Shown: piece after piece, positions 6,034 to 7,654 of the stretch
Numbering within the stretch: position 1 is the stretch's first letter
Layout: each line of letters opens with the position of its first letter
DNA from: Deltaproteobacteria bacterium
GTDB taxonomy: Bacteria; Desulfobacterota; Deferrimicrobia; Deferrimicrobiales; Deferrimicrobiaceae
Length of the DNA: 7,654 bases
Direction: 5' to 3'
NCBI GenBank assembly: GCA_021802685.1
Contig: JAJZRM010000129.1
Location: 1-7,654 of the forward strand
Program-made: the position numbers and the translations under genes
The notes under the pieces: generated by a model
Databases searched by the model: none
What the model saw: the letters and a program-made list of their open reading frames with translations, nothing else
Told to the model about the DNA's origin: nothing

Positions 6034-7654
6034 ACTCGTACGGTATCCAACCGGCCCTCGAGGGGTCCCGCGGCGGCGATCCTGTTCCTGGTCCTGCTGT
6101 CGTGGATACCGTCTCCCGGAACGGCGGCCGAGCCGTTTCCCGGATACCCGCCGGAGATCCGCACGCAGGCTCTCCGCCTGGTCGAGACGGCGAAGCCCGG
6201 GATGGAGGAAGTGCTGGAACCGGCGGTCCAGTCCCTCCGGAAGGCGATGTTCGAACACGCGATCCTTTCCGTGAACGCCGTTCCCGACCGGATCTTCGAG
6301 CAGGCCCGCAAGGAAGGGTGGACGGAACGGGCGGGCAGGGTGCTCCGTCCGATCACCCGCGTGGCGCCGTACTCGGTGGCCCTCTGGGCATGGCTGATCC
6401 GGGATGACCTCGCGACCTTCGGGCTGGACCATCTTCCCAAGGACCTGGAAGGGCTGGAAGGAGCGCTTCTCCAGTACGAGCCGAGCCTGCCGGGGTTCGC
6501 GGCCTGGGGGATCCTCCTCTTCTCCGCGACGGCCGCCTGGTTCGCGGTCTGGGCCTCGCTATCGCTGCTGCTGCGGGCGCAACCCGCGCTCACGTTCGAT
6601 ATCGCCCGCCTCTTCAAGGGAGTTCCCCGGCCCGAGATCATCGCGTTTTTCGTGTTCCTCGGCTGTCTCCTTGCGCCGGTCCTTTCGGGCGCCGGGATCG
6701 GGGCGGCGGCGTTGTTCTGGTTTTTCCTTTCCGCGGGATACGTCCGCCGGTGGGAACTCGCGACGGCGGCCGTTTCGATCCTCTTCCTCGCGGCGGTGTT
6801 CTTTCTGGGGGGAGCCCTCCAATCGATCACGAAATTCACCGGCGAGACGCGCAACGGCGGCTGGCTGGGCGGGGAAGGGTATTTCCCCCAGGCATGGCCG
6901 GACGCGTCCTCTTCTTCGGAGCGGTTCTTCGGCGGCGCGCGGTGGGAGGAGACGGTGAAGTTCGCCCGCGCCCGGGCCGAGATGCAGGCCGGGAACCTTG
7001 CCGCCGCCGATGCCTTGTGGACCGAGTGGATCCGGGAAGCGAGGGATCCGGCGGAAGGGTATAACAATCGGGGAATCGTCCGGGTCGGGTTGGGGATGAC
7101 GGCGGAAGCGCTGGCCGACTTCGAGGAGTCCGCGGCGCGGACCCCGGCGGGCGGCCCCGCGTACTGGAACATGTACCAGGTATACCTGCAGACGTTTCGC
7201 CTGGAGGACGCGGCAAGGGTCCAGGCGGCGGCGTGGGACAGCCTCCGCGACCTCAAGCTGTTCGACTACCGGGCGGAGGAGTTGACGCAGGGGGAGCTCC
7301 TGCCTTCGCCGCTGCGGGTGGGGGACGCATGGAGAGAACTGTTCACCCCGCGGCGGGAATGGTTCCGGGACGCGGCGGACAGCCAAGTCTACCGTTTTCT
7401 CTTCCGGCCCCTGCCCGGGAAATGGGTTCCCTTTTTGCTGGGCGCCGGGTGGTTCTGGGCGGTGATGTGGAAGCCGCTCTCACGGAAGATCTGGATGCAC
7501 AGCACGTGCCGTCCCTGCGGCACGAGGACCCTGGTCGTCGGAGGGCCCGAGAACGCCGACATCTGCAACGCGTGCCGGGCGCAGGTGGGCGGCGGCATCC
7601 GGTCCGGTGAAGAGAGGGAGCAGCGGATCCTGAAGTTCACGTTCCACCGGCGGT
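6031..7654 (+). CDS. multi-pass membrane protein with TPR-like region and zinc ribbon (3' end outside window)
   Basis: The frame is open for 541 codons and runs off the window. I do not recognise the family. It begins with a probable signal peptide (basic 1-11, hydrophobic 13-26, cleavage likely near TAA-E at 33-34), then a segment of about 120 residues. Hydrophobic helices follow at about 156-181, 203-219, 221-238 and 243-264. A soluble region at about 300-405 contains TPR-like helices; the best repeat, AEGYNNRGIVRVGLGM with ALADFEESAARTP, spans 341-372. A further helix at about 465-480 leads to a zinc ribbon, C493-x2-C496-x15-C512-x2-C515. Positive residues (R182-R200, R239-R240, K481-K486) place the loops and ribbon in the cytoplasm and the TPR part in the periplasm. 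ATG 6031 is the first possible start, since TAA is in frame at 6022-6024; there is no Shine-Dalgarno. GC-rich codon use matches the neighbours. A role as a scaffold or signal-coupling protein of the envelope is a guess only. Confidence 0.8.
   Translation, partial: MTRTVSNRPSRGPAAAILFLVLLSWIPSPGTAAEPFPGYPPEIRTQALRLVETAKPGMEEVLEPAVQSLRKAMFEHAILSVNAVPDRIFEQARKEGWTERAGRVLRPITRVAPYSVALWAWLIRDDLATFGLDHLPKDLEGLEGALLQYEPSLPGFAAWGILLFSATAAWFAVWASLSLLLRAQPALTFDIARLFKGVPRPEIIAFFVFLGCLLAPVLSGAGIGAAALFWFFLSAGYVRRWELATAAVSILFLAAVFFLGGALQSITKFTGETRNGGWLGGEGYFPQAWPDASSSSERFFGGARWEETVKFARARAEMQAGNLAAADALWTEWIREARDPAEGYNNRGIVRVGLGMTAEALADFEESAARTPAGGPAYWNMYQVYLQTFRLEDAARVQAAAWDSLRDLKLFDYRAEELTQGELLPSPLRVGDAWRELFTPRREWFRDAADSQVYRFLFRPLPGKWVPFLLGAGWFWAVMWKPLSRKIWMHSTCRPCGTRTLVVGGPENADICNACRAQVGGGIRSGEEREQRILKFTFHRR

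Noticed and set aside
5991..7256. 421-codon - strand frame opposite the membrane-protein gene
   Set aside because: It is S/R/P-rich with no domain pattern, while the opposite + strand frame shows a signal peptide, membrane helices, TPR-like repeats and a cysteine motif.

Overview
The window is a GC-rich stretch of bacterial chromosome dominated by housekeeping genes. The likely source is a Gram-negative, Deltaproteobacteria-like organism (Desulfuromonadota/Geobacter relatives or similar). This is inferred from the LPS-transport lipoprotein LptE, the gene content and order leuS-lptE-holA-rpsT, and a zinc-knuckle insert in the leucyl-tRNA synthetase of a kind I recall from that group. No marker gene fixes the taxonomy. 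I see no transposase, phage gene, CRISPR array, tRNA or rRNA.

Region 1 (1-4753, + strand) is a tight gene string: the 3' end of ribH (lumazine synthase), nusB (transcription antitermination), leuS (leucyl-tRNA synthetase), lptE (LPS-assembly lipoprotein) and holA (DNA polymerase III delta subunit). Three of the four junctions overlap or abut (ribH/nusB in TAGTG, leuS/lptE as TGA then ATG, lptE/holA in GTGA). Only leuS has its own clear Shine-Dalgarno sequence. The genes are therefore probably one transcript with translational coupling.

Region 2 (4754-5991) runs on the - strand. mazG (5991 to 5218) is followed by a 187-base gap and then rpsT (ribosomal protein S20, 5030 to 4767). rpsT starts at TTG behind a good GGAGG and has a strong sigma70-type promoter in the gap. 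The gap also holds an inverted repeat beside the -35 box and a cluster of four TCCACA motifs resembling DnaA boxes. rpsT and holA converge, with only 13 bases between their stop codons.

Region 3 (5992-7654, + strand) is a 39-base divergent intergenic segment with two tandem dyads, followed by an open reading frame of at least 541 codons that runs off the window. It encodes a predicted multi-pass membrane protein: signal peptide, periplasmic segment, four transmembrane helices, periplasmic TPR-like segment, a fifth helix and a cytoplasmic four-cysteine zinc ribbon. I do not recognise its function, and it is the most novel item here.

Overall this is mostly ordinary core genome. The points worth a second look are the membrane TPR/zinc-ribbon protein and the regulatory DNA on either side of mazG.
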